Origin: Adhaeribacter pallidiroseus | GTDB lineage: Bacteria > Bacteroidota > Bacteroidia > Cytophagales > Hymenobacteraceae | Length of the DNA stretch: 64,000 bases | Reading direction: 5' to 3' | Assembly (NCBI RefSeq): GCF_003340495.1 | Contig: NZ_QASA01000001.1 | Span: 5,642,001-5,706,000 of the forward strand | Part shown: positions 56,244-64,000 of the stretch, piece after piece | How positions within the stretch are numbered: position 1 is the first letter of the stretch | Layout of the letters: the number at the start of each line of letters is the position of its first letter | The notes under the pieces: model-generated | Seen by the model: the letters and a program-made list of their open reading frames with translations, nothing else | Told to the model about the DNA's origin: nothing | Database searches by the model: none | Translations under genes and position numbers: made by a program

Positions 56244-56612
56244 ATGGAGCCAAAATATTATAGACAAACGAAACCGTTCCGGGTACCTACCATCGATAAT
56301 AAATTAATTGAAGAACACTTTGGACTGGCTTCAACCCGAACAGGTGCGTTTAGTGTAGCGCATATGGTTGCTCCGCCCAATTGGAGCGAACCGCACCAGA
56401 AACCTGCTTTCGACGAAATTACCATTGTCATCCGGGGACGAAAGCAAATTGAAGTGGACGGCGACGTAATTGAACTAAATGCCGGTGAAACGTTACTGGT
56501 AAAAGCAGGGGCTCGGGTGAAGTATTCCAATCCGTTTGACGAAGAATCCGAATACTGGTCGGTGTGCGTGCCCGCCTTTGATATAAATACCGTTAACCGC
56601 GAAGGCGAGTAA
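56244..56612 (+). CDS. Cupin-domain protein
   Basis: From ATG 56244 the protein has 122 residues (a TTG two codons upstream is also possible). A single beta-barrel cupin fold (PF07883 type) shows HMVAPPNWSEPHQKPAFDEI with metal-ligand candidates His and Glu. It continues through EVDGDVIELNAGETLLVKAGARVKYSNP in part. The substrate is unknown. It converges with fabI across a shared bidirectional terminator. Confidence 0.82.
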   Translation: MEPKYYRQTKPFRVPTIDNKLIEEHFGLASTRTGAFSVAHMVAPPNWSEPHQKPAFDEITIVIRGRKQIEVDGDVIELNAGETLLVKAGARVKYSNPFDEESEYWSVCVPAFDINTVNREGE

Positions 56613-56644
56613 AGTTGCCGGTTACAAGTTGCCGGTTGCAAGTT
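56613..56644. repeat. Short GTTGCxxGTT spacer repeat
   Basis: AGTTGCCGGTTACAAGTTG is followed by CCGGTTGCAAGTTTT, two and a half degenerate copies of one unit. It is the same type as the repeats at 62341-62411. Confidence 0.5.
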
Positions 56645-56680
56645 TTTTAATAACCTCGAAAACTATTAAAAAAGAATATA

Positions 56681-56724
56681 AAATAAAAAGAGCGGCTAAA
56701 GTAAGTTGGCCGCTCTTTTTATTT
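56681..56724. terminator. Bidirectional terminator between the cupin gene and fabI
   Basis: AAATAAAAAGAGCGGC (56681-56696) pairs exactly with 56709-56724. The GC-rich top and A/T-rich base serve both converging genes. Confidence 0.85.
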
Positions 56725-56739
56725 TTTAAAAATTTACTC

Positions 56740-57552
56740 TTATTTATTCATCTGATTCACAATTTCTTCCGAGATACCTACGCTGGAGAAGCCGCCGTCG
56801 TGCAGTAAATTTTGCATGGTAACCAAACGGGTTAAATCCGAGAACAAGGTAATGCAGTAATTGGCGCAATCTTCGGCGCTGGCGTTGCCGAGCGGCGACA
56901 TTTTATCAGCGTATTCAAAGAAAGCATCAAAACCGCCTACGCCAGTACCGGCCGTAGTTTTAGTGGGCGATTGCGAAATTGTATTTACCCGTACTTTTTT
57001 TAATTTTCCGAAACGCTGACCGTAAGAGCGGGCAATGGATTCCAGCATCGCTTTCGCCTGGGCCATATCGCTGTAATCCGGAAAGCTTCGTTGCGCGGCG
57101 ATGTACGACAGCGCCAGGATCGAACCCCACTCGTTCATCGCATCCTGCTTCTCGGCTACCTGCATTACTTTATGGAACGACAAGGCCGATACATCTAAGG
57201 TTTTCTGAAACCATTCGTAGTTTAAGTCGCCGTACGTTTTGCCTTTCCGCACATTAGGGCTCATGCCAATCGAATGCAACACAAAGTCAAGTTTACCGCC
57301 CAAAATCTCCTGAGACTGGGTAAATAGATTTTGCAGATCTTCTACGGAAGTAGCATCAGCCGGAATTACCTGGGCGTTGCACTCTTCGGCAAGTTTGTTA
57401 ATTTCACCCATGCGCATGGCTAAGGGCGCGTTGGTTAATACAAATTGCGCGCCTTCTTCGTGCGCCCGTTGCGCCACTTTCCAGGCAATGGATTTATCGT
57501 TGAGAGCGCCAAATATAATTCCTTTTTTACCTTGCAGCAGGTTGTAGGCCAT
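56740..57552 (-). CDS. fabI: Enoyl-[acyl-carrier-protein] reductase (NADH)
   Basis: This enzyme catalyses the last reduction of each fatty-acid elongation cycle. It has 270 residues. The SDR fold starts LLQGKKGIIFGALNDKSIAW, typical of FabI rather than classical SDRs. The catalytic Tyr and Lys lie in RSFPDYSDMAQAKAMLES with the Tyr-x6-Lys spacing. The substrate-loop region SPTKTTAGTGVGGFD precedes the C-terminal helix pair. It is read in the same direction as recN, which lies upstream of it after a 211-base gap. Confidence 0.95.
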   Translation of the reverse strand: MAYNLLQGKKGIIFGALNDKSIAWKVAQRAHEEGAQFVLTNAPLAMRMGEINKLAEECNAQVIPADATSVEDLQNLFTQSQEILGGKLDFVLHSIGMSPNVRKGKTYGDLNYEWFQKTLDVSALSFHKVMQVAEKQDAMNEWGSILALSYIAAQRSFPDYSDMAQAKAMLESIARSYGQRFGKLKKVRVNTISQSPTKTTAGTGVGGFDAFFEYADKMSPLGNASAEDCANYCITLFSDLTRLVTMQNLLHDGGFSSVGISEEIVNQMNK

Positions 57553-57763
57553 AGTTCTATCTTTTTAAGTTCGATTTATAAATTACTCCCAGGAGTACAC
57601 CCTGCAATATTACCAAATCTAGCGCAACCCGTAAAAAAATAATTATTTTTTAAGTAATCGGGGTCGCTATAATTTGCAACTGCGCTCCGGAAAAGCTTTG
57701 GGGAAAGCAAAAATTTAAAAATTTAATCGGCAAACAAATTTTTTAACTTTTTCAACCTGCAAC

Positions 57764-59416
57764 CTATAACGCTAACAACTCCCGCGCACTCTGAAAAGCG
57801 TGTTTACTTGGGTTAGCCCCGGCGATCATGGTAGCGATTTCTTTTATCCGTTCTTCGGTTTCTAATTGCCGGATGCGGCTAATGGTGCGGTCAGCGCGGT
57901 CTTCTTTGTAAACGAAATAGTGCGCGTTGCCTTGGGCCGCCATTTGCGGTAAGTGCGATATGGCAATCAGCTGGTGCTTCTTCGCCATTTGCTGCATCAT
58001 TTTGCCCACTTTCACGGCAATTTCGCCCGAAATACCCGTATCAATCTCATCAAAGATAATAGTTGGTAAAGAAGTTTTATCGGCTAGCAAATATTTTACG
58101 CACAGCATTAACCGCGAAAACTCCCCACCGGAAGCGGCTTTGCTTAAGGTTTGTGGCGCCGAGCCTTTGTTGGCGCTAAACAAAATACTGATCACATCAA
58201 TACCCGTGGCCGTTGGCGTACCCGTAACGTGCTGAAAAACTATCCGGGCGTTGGGCATGCCCAGTTCGGCCAGCAAACTATGAATTTCTTCCTGAAAATG
58301 GGTAAATACCGCTTGGCGCGATTCGGATAGCTGACCCGCCAAAGTAGTTACTTGGTCGTAAGCCGCCTCCATGTCTTTTTTCGTGCGGCTGATGGCTTCG
58401 TCTAAGTTTAAAACGCTGCTTACTTTTTGCTGCAAGTCGGCTTGAATTTGCAAAAGCTCGGCGTTATCGCGGGACTGGTGTTTGCGCTGTAAATTATAAA
58501 TCAGCGTTAGCCTCTCGGAAGTTTGTTCGGCTTTTTCCGGATCGGCTTCGGTTTTCCGTTCGGCGGTTTCCACTTCGGCGGCAATGTCGTTAATTTCGAT
58601 TAAACAGGAATCTATCCGGTCCTTTAAAGCCTGAAAATGGTCGCTGTAAGCGGAAACCTGGTTGAGCAGGTAAGCCGCATCTTTTAACGAAACCGCCACG
58701 TTAAATTCCGACTCCGACAAGTATTGTAAAGCCTGGCTTAATTTTAATTTTATTTCCTCGGCGTGCTCCAATTGTTTGAGCAAGCTTTCTAATTCTTCCT
58801 GCTCTTCTTCCTGCAGTTTGGCTTCTTCCAGTTCATTAAGCAGGAAAGTATTATAATCCAGTTCTTTCTGCGCCTGGGCTAACTGACTTTCCAGCTTTTT
58901 ATAATCACTTTCCAGCTTTTTATACTGCCGGTAAGTTTCCTGGTATTGATTTTTTAAATTTTGATTGCCCGCGTATAAATCCACGATATTCAACTGAAAA
59001 GTAGTATCGCCCAGCATGAGCGTATCGTGCTGTGAGTGAATATCCATCAGGTTAGCACCGATAGTACGTAAGGCATCCAGGGTAACGGGCGTATCGTTTA
59101 TAAAGGCCCGGCTTTTACCAGTTGGCGTAATCTCGCGGCGCAAGATGCACTGCGTATCATAATCAATATCTTCCTGCGTAAATAAATCTTCCAGGTGGTA
59201 CGACGAGATATCGAATATGCCTTCTACCACGCATTTTTCGGCGGTATTAAAAAGCACTTTGGTATCGGCCCGGTTGCCCAGCAACAAGCCAATAGCCCCC
59301 AGCATAATAGATTTACCCGCTCCTGTTTCGCCGGTAATAATGTTTAACAACGGCGAAGGCTGTAGCTCTAATTGCTCAATTAAAGCGTAATTTTTTATTC
59401 GTAAATTAACCAGCAT
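57764..59416 (-). CDS. recN: DNA repair protein RecN
   Basis: This SMC-like ATPase acts early in double-strand-break repair. It has 550 residues. Walker A is GETGAGKS (residues 29-36). A long coiled coil spans about 155-375, and signature plus Walker B are AASGGEFSRLMLC and PTIIFDEIDTGISG near 435-475. A C-terminal LIAISHLPQMAAQG block follows. It starts three bases after the stop of the small Sm-like gene, so the two are co-translated. Confidence 0.96.
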   Translation of the reverse strand: MLVNLRIKNYALIEQLELQPSPLLNIITGETGAGKSIMLGAIGLLLGNRADTKVLFNTAEKCVVEGIFDISSYHLEDLFTQEDIDYDTQCILRREITPTGKSRAFINDTPVTLDALRTIGANLMDIHSQHDTLMLGDTTFQLNIVDLYAGNQNLKNQYQETYRQYKKLESDYKKLESQLAQAQKELDYNTFLLNELEEAKLQEEEQEELESLLKQLEHAEEIKLKLSQALQYLSESEFNVAVSLKDAAYLLNQVSAYSDHFQALKDRIDSCLIEINDIAAEVETAERKTEADPEKAEQTSERLTLIYNLQRKHQSRDNAELLQIQADLQQKVSSVLNLDEAISRTKKDMEAAYDQVTTLAGQLSESRQAVFTHFQEEIHSLLAELGMPNARIVFQHVTGTPTATGIDVISILFSANKGSAPQTLSKAASGGEFSRLMLCVKYLLADKTSLPTIIFDEIDTGISGEIAVKVGKMMQQMAKKHQLIAISHLPQMAAQGNAHYFVYKEDRADRTISRIRQLETEERIKEIATMIAGANPSKHAFQSARELLAL

Positions 59417-59419
59417 TCT

Positions 59420-59647
59420 TTAGTATAATGTTTCTCGGTCGTACACCACCTCCCTTACGTGGCCCGGTGAAATACGGTGCAAATTAAAACGGGCATCCTG
59501 GATTAATAATTCCGTAGCGGATAAATCTTGTACCACCCCGGTAATTACCCGGTTGGCTTCCATAATCACCTGTACCTTTTGTCCCCGCAAATCATCGGCT
59601 TTGCTGACTAAATCTTGCTGACTTATCCGGAATTGCCGTTTGCCCAA
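59420..59647 (-). CDS. Small conserved protein, Sm-like beta barrel suggested
   Basis: The protein has 75 residues. From residue 20 on it reads LRGQKVQVIMEANRVITGVV, then QDLSATELLIQDARFNLHRI. This strand pattern resembles the Sm/Lsm fold (bent five-strand sheet with GxV turn and a D-AR motif), though it is not Hfq. It sits directly ahead of recN and may act with it or with nucleic acid generally. The fold call is inference. Confidence 0.6.
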   Translation of the reverse strand: MGKRQFRISQQDLVSKADDLRGQKVQVIMEANRVITGVVQDLSATELLIQDARFNLHRISPGHVREVVYDRETLY

Positions 59648-59891
59648 GTTTTTTTTTGAGTTAAAAGTTATGAGTTTTTAAAAAAAAGTATTAACCATCA
59701 GAAGTAAAAGATTTACTTCTGGACTGCATATGGACAAAGATTTAAATTATACCTGAAAGTTAAGGGTATTTTGGCAAATTAACATCTGTCAGCAAAACGA
59801 CTTGCTAGGAAAATGTCAGTAAAAAAGTACAGGATAAGTTAATTTACGAATTAAGAAAATTAACTCATAACTCTAAACTCAGAACTCTTAA

Positions 59892-60800
59892 CTATCTCTG
59901 AAGTAGTCCCTGGTACTTATTAATATTGGTAGGATCCAGTTCCGATAAAATGGCGTAAACAGTTTGCTTCTCGGAAGAATTACCGCCTTTAAAAACCGAA
60001 AATATTTCGTCGGACTTCGCATCGAAGAAAGAACGAATGATTGCTGTACCGGGCCGGCGTTGGGCTACTTGCTGAATGCTTTTAATCGCGTTTAAGATGT
60101 TGGTGCGGGCATCAGCGGGTTTGGTAGCAAAAATATCCATGCCTTGCCGGAAGTAGTTATATACGGCGGTCCGGAAAGGCTCTATCTGTGGGTCGCGCAA
60201 ATTGGTGAGCAGCCAATAGCGGTTACGGGTATCTTCAAAAGCTTGCCAACCTGGCGCCCCGGAGTTCTGCGAGGTAACGTTATTCAACACGTTAGTGGCC
60301 CGGTCGTACATAGCCGAGCCACCCAGACGCGCAAAGCTGTCGTTATCTAAGCCAATGATTAAATACGCGTAAAAAGTAAGTAGTGAAGCCAGTTGCGAGG
60401 TGTACGAATTTTCGGAGAATTGTAAAGGCTGCGCATCGTTGTATTCAAATACCCAATCTTTATCAAAGAAGGAGAGTACCGAAGTTTCATAACCGGTACT
60501 GTATACCGGTCTGGCGGATAATACCTGCACAGTAGCGGTATAGTTACCAACGCTGGGCACGCTGGTAATGGTAATGAGCATGCGGGCCTGAATTCTTTCT
60601 TCAGACTTATATAAGGTAGAAGTCCAGCGCTGGTTATTCATAAAATTAAAAATATCGCGCTGCATATTCTGGAATACACGTTTATCGGTAACCGTAACTT
60701 GGTCGTCGTTGATTAAAACTTCGCACTGCAACTCTTGCGCAAAAGCGCAGCGGCATGCTAAAAACAAACTAAAAGAAACGGTTAATAAATATTTAAACAT
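59892..60800 (-). CDS. DUF4835-family, PorD-like protein
   Basis: The protein has 302 residues with a signal peptide (about 1-21, ending AFAQ). The body contains VTDKRVFQNMQRDIFNFMNNQRWTS in part, and SLLTFYAYLIIGLDNDSFA, both typical of the DUF4835 family. In Bacteroidota this family is annotated as PorD and linked to type IX secretion. That would fit the T9SS cargo at 39672-49376. It overlaps the coaB stop by eight bases. Confidence 0.85.
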   Translation of the reverse strand: MFKYLLTVSFSLFLACRCAFAQELQCEVLINDDQVTVTDKRVFQNMQRDIFNFMNNQRWTSTLYKSEERIQARMLITITSVPSVGNYTATVQVLSARPVYSTGYETSVLSFFDKDWVFEYNDAQPLQFSENSYTSQLASLLTFYAYLIIGLDNDSFARLGGSAMYDRATNVLNNVTSQNSGAPGWQAFEDTRNRYWLLTNLRDPQIEPFRTAVYNYFRQGMDIFATKPADARTNILNAIKSIQQVAQRRPGTAIIRSFFDAKSDEIFSVFKGGNSSEKQTVYAILSELDPTNINKYQGLLQR

Positions 60801-61449
60801 GTACTTTCTCCCCTATGTATCGCACTATATCGCGGGCCACTTCTAGCTTGGGCTTTAATTCAAAGTTAACTATTTTCTCTTTCTCCATAATCGAGATTTT
60901 GTTGGTGTCGTGGCGGAACCCGGCCCCCGAATCGTTCAATGAATTAAGAATGATTAAATCAAAGTTTTTCTTTAGCAGCTTGGCTTGTGCATTTTCTGTT
61001 TCCTGGTCTGTTTCTAAGGCAAAGCCTACGGAGAGTTGCTCTGGTTTTTTAAATTTTCCTAAGGCTGCTGCTATATCAACGTTTTTTACCAGTTCAATTG
61101 TTAAGGTAGCTTCCTTTTTTTTAATTTTTTTATCTGCTACTACCTTCGGGCGGTAATCGGCCACGGCGGCCGCAAAAATCCAGATGTTGGTCTGGGCCGC
61201 TAATTGCAGGCATTGCTCGTACATTTGCTCCGCCGATACTACCGGGAAAGTGGTAATATTACGATGTTGCGCTTGTAATGCGGTTGGGCCAGCTACCAGT
61301 AAAACAAGAGCACCTTCTTCGGCCAGGCACTCGGCCAAGGCATAACCCATTTTACCCGACGAATGATTACTAATAAACCGGACAGGATCAATGGCTTCCT
61401 GCGTGGGGCCAGCCGTAAGCAAGACGGTTTTACCTTTAAGCGAATGCAC
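60793..61449 (-). CDS. coaB: Phosphopantothenate-cysteine ligase (CoaB half)
   Basis: This enzyme joins 4'-phosphopantothenate with cysteine in coenzyme A synthesis. It has 218 residues and starts with GTG at 61449. The motifs of the CoaB domain are present: VLLTAGPTQEAIDPVRFISN, HSSGKMGYALAE, and AAVADYRPK with the KKIKK segment. In most Bacteroidota this is the C-terminal half of a fused CoaBC. Here it is a separate frame overlapping coaC by 14 bases. All CoaB parts are intact, so it may work as a separate subunit. Confidence 0.9.
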   Translation of the reverse strand: MHSLKGKTVLLTAGPTQEAIDPVRFISNHSSGKMGYALAECLAEEGALVLLVAGPTALQAQHRNITTFPVVSAEQMYEQCLQLAAQTNIWIFAAAVADYRPKVVADKKIKKKEATLTIELVKNVDIAAALGKFKKPEQLSVGFALETDQETENAQAKLLKKNFDLIILNSLNDSGAGFRHDTNKISIMEKEKIVNFELKPKLEVARDIVRYIGEKVHV

Positions 61450-61996
61450 TTACCTCGAAATGTTTTTGAAGAATAGCTACTATTTCTTCGGGTTCGGCCA
61501 AGCGGCCTTGTCCTTCTAAACCACTGGCTAATTCGCCGTGCGTCGCATCAATAATAGTATTGCCGTAGGAACGTAGCTTTGATAAATTATTTTGCACGGC
61601 GGGGTGTGCGTACATATCTAAATCCATAGCGGGCGCAAAAAATACTGGGCAACGGGCCGATAAATAAGTAGCCGAAAGCAAGTTGTCGCAAAAGCCATTG
61701 GCCGCTTTGGCAATGGTGTTGGCACTGGCCGGGGCGATAACCAGGGCATCGGCCCATAAGCCCAGGGCCACGTGGTTAGTCCATTCACCGCCCGTTTCGT
61801 CTTTTATAAAACTGGAAAATACCGGGCGCTTGGAGAGCGTGGCTAAGGTTAAAGGGGTAATAAAAGCAGAAGCAGAAGCCGTGAGTATAATTTGTACTTC
61901 GGCTTCTGCTTTTATTAATAAGCGGGTAAGTAATGCTGCTTTATAGGCCGCAATACTTCCGCTAACTCCCAAAATTATTTTTTTATGCCGCAGCAT
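61436..61996 (-). CDS. coaC: Phosphopantothenoylcysteine decarboxylase (CoaC half)
   Basis: This flavin-dependent enzyme decarboxylates the CoaB product to 4'-phosphopantetheine. It has 186 residues. The flavoprotein fold begins KKIILGVSGSIAAYKAALLTR, with the active-site His in NHVALGLWADALVIAPASANT. The PAMDLDMY and NTIIDATHGELASGLEGQGR blocks follow. The frame ends EVSAFA just where the fused enzyme would continue. Removing one base of the AA in GTAAGTG would join it to CoaB. Confidence 0.92.
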   Translation of the reverse strand: MLRHKKIILGVSGSIAAYKAALLTRLLIKAEAEVQIILTASASAFITPLTLATLSKRPVFSSFIKDETGGEWTNHVALGLWADALVIAPASANTIAKAANGFCDNLLSATYLSARCPVFFAPAMDLDMYAHPAVQNNLSKLRSYGNTIIDATHGELASGLEGQGRLAEPEEIVAILQKHFEVSAFA

Positions 61997-62004
61997 GCAG
62001 CCAA

Positions 62005-62328
62005 TTATAAACCGGAAGTTTCTTCTTCGGCATCCGGGCGACGGAAAAATACTTTGCCTTCTAAAAATTCTTCGATGGCTAGGTTCGTTGGTTTAGGCAT
62101 GCGCTCGTAGTATTTCGAGATTTCGATTTGCTCGCGGTTTTCAAAAATCTCTTCCAGGTTATCTACGGTAGTAGCAAACTCCGCTAATTTAGAGTTTAAC
62201 TCTTCTTTAATTTTAACCGAAATTTGATTGGCTCTTTTGGAAATAATTGCTACCGATTCGTATACGTTTCCCGTTTCGTCGGCGAAATCGGCCATGTTGC
62301 GGGTAATAATTGAAGATGAAACTGCCAT
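62005..62328 (-). CDS. rpoZ: DNA-directed RNA polymerase subunit omega, Bacteroidota type
   Basis: The protein has 107 residues. It contains the omega core segment NVYESVAIISKRANQISVKI, the conserved helix that clamps the beta' C-terminus. The rest is the Bacteroidota-specific extension (FEGREQ-like helix, ISKYYERMPKPTNLAIEEFLEGKVFFRRP). It lies eight bases ahead of coaC in a gene order (bamD, rpoZ, coaBC) seen widely in this phylum. Confidence 0.92.
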   Translation of the reverse strand: MAVSSSIITRNMADFADETGNVYESVAIISKRANQISVKIKEELNSKLAEFATTVDNLEEIFENREQIEISKYYERMPKPTNLAIEEFLEGKVFFRRPDAEEETSGL

Positions 62329-62340
62329 ATAATTAGTTGT

Positions 62341-62411
62341 AAAGTTTAAAAGTTAGAAAGTTGAAAGGTTGTATGTTACAAGTTGCAAGTTGCAAGTTAC
62401 AGGTTGTAGGT
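62341..62411. repeat. Degenerate GTTGCAAGTTACA spacer repeats
   Basis: The spacer between bamD and rpoZ is a run of variants of AAAGTTG and ACAAGTTGCAAGTTGCAAGT, then TACAGGTTGTAGGTT. Related runs are at 2156-2227, 56613-56644 and near 59850-59890. Function is unknown. Confidence 0.5.
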
Positions 62412-62548
62412 TATAACGACACCCGTTTTCTAGTACAACAAATTAACCCGACTACATGAGTATTTTAAAAATTTAAAAAATTTGCTTGTTAATTAAGGTT
62501 TAAGAGCAGTTAACGTAAAACATACGACTTATCACCTATTACCAAAAC

Positions 62549-63385
62549 CTACTTGCTGGCCGTACTTGGTCCTTTGGTCGTGTCTTTTAATCTTTCGAGT
62601 TGCTTAGTGCTTTTATCAAAAAAGCTTTCGGCATTTTTTAAATATTTGCTTTTCGGGTACTTATCTACTAAATCCTGATAAAAGGCAACAGTTTCTAAAT
62701 AACGTTCCCGTTGTTTATCCGCTACACTACGCTCTGCTAAGTTATACTGGGCTTCTAACCTTAAAAAAGAGGCCTCTTCGTTATAGTTAGAAGAAGGAAA
62801 ACTGCGCTGAAAGTTGTTGAAGGCCGTTACCGCTGCCTGATAATATCGCATAGAGGCATAAATGCGGGCACTTTCAAAAGCTTTGCGTTCTACTTTCGCC
62901 GACAGCTCCTGGTACATTTTATCGGCTTCATCTTTCATTTTACTCGCCGGATACCGGTTTAGGAAGTCCTGAATCGCTTCGATGGCCGTGTAGGTACTGG
63001 TTTGATCGAGGTTAAAAGTAGGCGAATCGCGGTACAGCGATTTCGCGTGCATAAAAAGTGCTTCTTCGGCATACTCGCTCCGCGGGTACGTGTCGTAAAA
63101 CGATTTAAAATGAAAAGAACTCAACGGGTAAGAGCGCTGGTAAAACTGCGTATAAGCAAAATAAAATTGGGCTTTTTCCGCTTCCGGCCGACCTTTTAGT
63201 ACCGGAATTAACTCTTCCAACAAAGTACTGGCCCGGTAATAATCCTGCTTTTCGTAATATTTTAAGGCCGCCTGGTATTTTGTATCGGCGTTGGTGCTTT
63301 TCAGGATTTTGTTGTAATCACTGCAGGCACTCAGCACCAAAATAAAAAATGCCGATATAACTGTGATATAAGAGGTTCTGGTCAT
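62549..63385 (-). CDS. bamD: Outer membrane assembly lipoprotein BamD
   Basis: This TPR lipoprotein of the BAM complex inserts outer-membrane beta barrels. It has 278 residues. The lipobox is LSAC with lipidated Cys21. Repeated helical pairs follow, such as YEKQDYYRASTLLEELIPVL and YPRSEYAEEALFMHAKSLY, with a C-terminal helix pair VDKYPKSKYLKNAESFFDKS. Length and order match BamD (YfiO). It opens the run bamD-rpoZ-coaC-coaB. Confidence 0.93.
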   Translation of the reverse strand: MTRTSYITVISAFFILVLSACSDYNKILKSTNADTKYQAALKYYEKQDYYRASTLLEELIPVLKGRPEAEKAQFYFAYTQFYQRSYPLSSFHFKSFYDTYPRSEYAEEALFMHAKSLYRDSPTFNLDQTSTYTAIEAIQDFLNRYPASKMKDEADKMYQELSAKVERKAFESARIYASMRYYQAAVTAFNNFQRSFPSSNYNEEASFLRLEAQYNLAERSVADKQRERYLETVAFYQDLVDKYPKSKYLKNAESFFDKSTKQLERLKDTTKGPSTASK

Positions 63386-63461
63386 GGGCTGGCAAAATTA
63401 GGAAAATCTGTTTCCATATGCAAACGCTTTCGGCATTAGTGCACTGGTCAGATAATTGGCT

Positions 63462-64000
63462 TTACTTCGATTTTTTATTATTTCTTTTAAACAGCGACTT
63501 CTTAGGGGTTGGTTCCGTTTTTAAGGTAGATGCTTTTTCCGGTGTTTTGGTTGCCTGCTTGGGGGTGCGTTTAGCTAAAACTAATTCTTTGGTAGGTTGT
63601 TCGGTAATGCGCCAGTTAAAACCTTTTAAACGTTTGTCCGGCTCTTTTAGCTCGTGCGGCGGAATAAAGCTGGCTTCCGGGTTGGTGAGTAACGAAACGG
63701 TATTTACTTTTCCTTCTTTAAACCGCAGAATTAAATCGCTGGAAATACTCCGGTTCATGCCGGTGGTAGCCGTATCGCCTTCCAAGGCAAAATAAATGCT
63801 TTCGCCGTTGCCGTTTACGTTTACTTTGGCTATTTGCCCGGCTTTAAAAAAAGCTTCCATGTTCCGGCCTTTTACCTGATTCAGGTTCTTCAGGGTGTCT
63901 TCCGAAATAATAAAGGCATTATTATACATGTACATTTTATCCAACGTTTTATTCCGGATAAACATATTCATACTATCAGCTAGCAACTGACTTTTTTCGC
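63462..64000 (-). CDS. OstA-like protein, C-terminal part (cut by window edge)
   Basis: The reading frame is open to the right end of the window, so the true start lies beyond 64000. The visible 178 residues contain an OstA/LptD-N-type repeat segment (LADSMNMFIRNKTLDKMYMYNNAF, in part, and IAKVNVNGNGESIYFALEGD). A proline-rich, very basic tail ends FKRNNKKSK. Such Bacteroidota OstA-like proteins are related to lipopolysaccharide transport. It lies upstream of bamD on the same strand, which fits an envelope-assembly role. Confidence 0.75.
   Translation of the reverse strand, partial: EKSQLLADSMNMFIRNKTLDKMYMYNNAFIISEDTLKNLNQVKGRNMEAFFKAGQIAKVNVNGNGESIYFALEGDTATTGMNRSISSDLILRFKEGKVNTVSLLTNPEASFIPPHELKEPDKRLKGFNWRITEQPTKELVLAKRTPKQATKTPEKASTLKTEPTPKKSLFKRNNKKSK

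Overview
This window comes from a member of the Bacteroidota, most likely order Cytophagales close to the Hymenobacteraceae (an Adhaeribacter-like genome would fit). The evidence is a very large secreted protein with malectin-like domains and a type IX secretion (T9SS) C-terminal sorting domain, a DUF4835/PorD-like gene, the long His/Asp-tailed form of ATP synthase subunit a, the Bacteroidota-type RNA polymerase omega subunit, and candidate promoters of the Bacteroidota form (-33 TTG, -7 TAnnTTTG). Genus-level placement is inference. Coding regions are compact; spacers are AT-rich and carry recurrent short words.

Layout. 128-5398 (+): F-type ATP synthase genes atpB-E-F-H-A-G, without atpD/atpC, closed by a terminator. 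5573-9036 (+): PafA-like phosphatase, inorganic pyrophosphatase and a UbiA-like membrane protein. 9069-14751 (-): the bifunctional NAD(P)HX repair enzyme and nuoA-B-C-D, with a PD-(D/E)XK/DUF5655 gene lodged between nuoC and nuoD. 14981-18445 (+): a thioredoxin-NHL protein, then an AT-rich two-gene cassette (small anchored protein plus HTTM-like membrane protein) lying between two long perfect hairpins.

18588-36482 (-) is a Wzx/Wzy-type exopolysaccharide locus. In transcription order it holds a Wza-like export lipoprotein, a Wzc-like tyrosine kinase, a flippase, two GT2 glycosyltransferases, an O-antigen polymerase, a decayed IS5-like transposase, a GT4 enzyme, an alginate-lyase-like protein, two more GT4 enzymes, a sugar epimerase, a MraY/WecA-type initiating sugar-phosphate transferase and a NeuD/PglD-like acyltransferase. 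Both integral-membrane enzymes that define the pathway are broken by a one-base shortfall in a homopolymer: a G6 tract in the initiating transferase and a T7 tract in the polymerase. In each case the missing N-terminus is present in another frame immediately upstream. This is the most striking observation here. It means phase variation, loss of capsule, or assembly error, and the sequence alone cannot decide which.

37485-49376 (-): an MFS exporter, a small unknown protein and a 3234-residue T9SS-exported multidomain protein. Its domains include four malectin-like domains, a sugar-dehydrogenase-like beta-propeller and a duplicated domain of about 190 residues that I cannot name. 50291-54443 (+): a secreted unknown protein, an AraC-type regulator, a VOC protein and lysS. 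54754-56612: two YtxH proteins (one fused to CsbD), a Kazal-type lipoprotein and a cupin. 56740-64000 (-): fabI, then a housekeeping run read as OstA-like, bamD, rpoZ, coaC, coaB, a PorD-like gene, a small Sm-like protein and recN. The normally fused CoaBC is here two overlapping genes in different frames. No tRNA, rRNA or CRISPR array was recognised.
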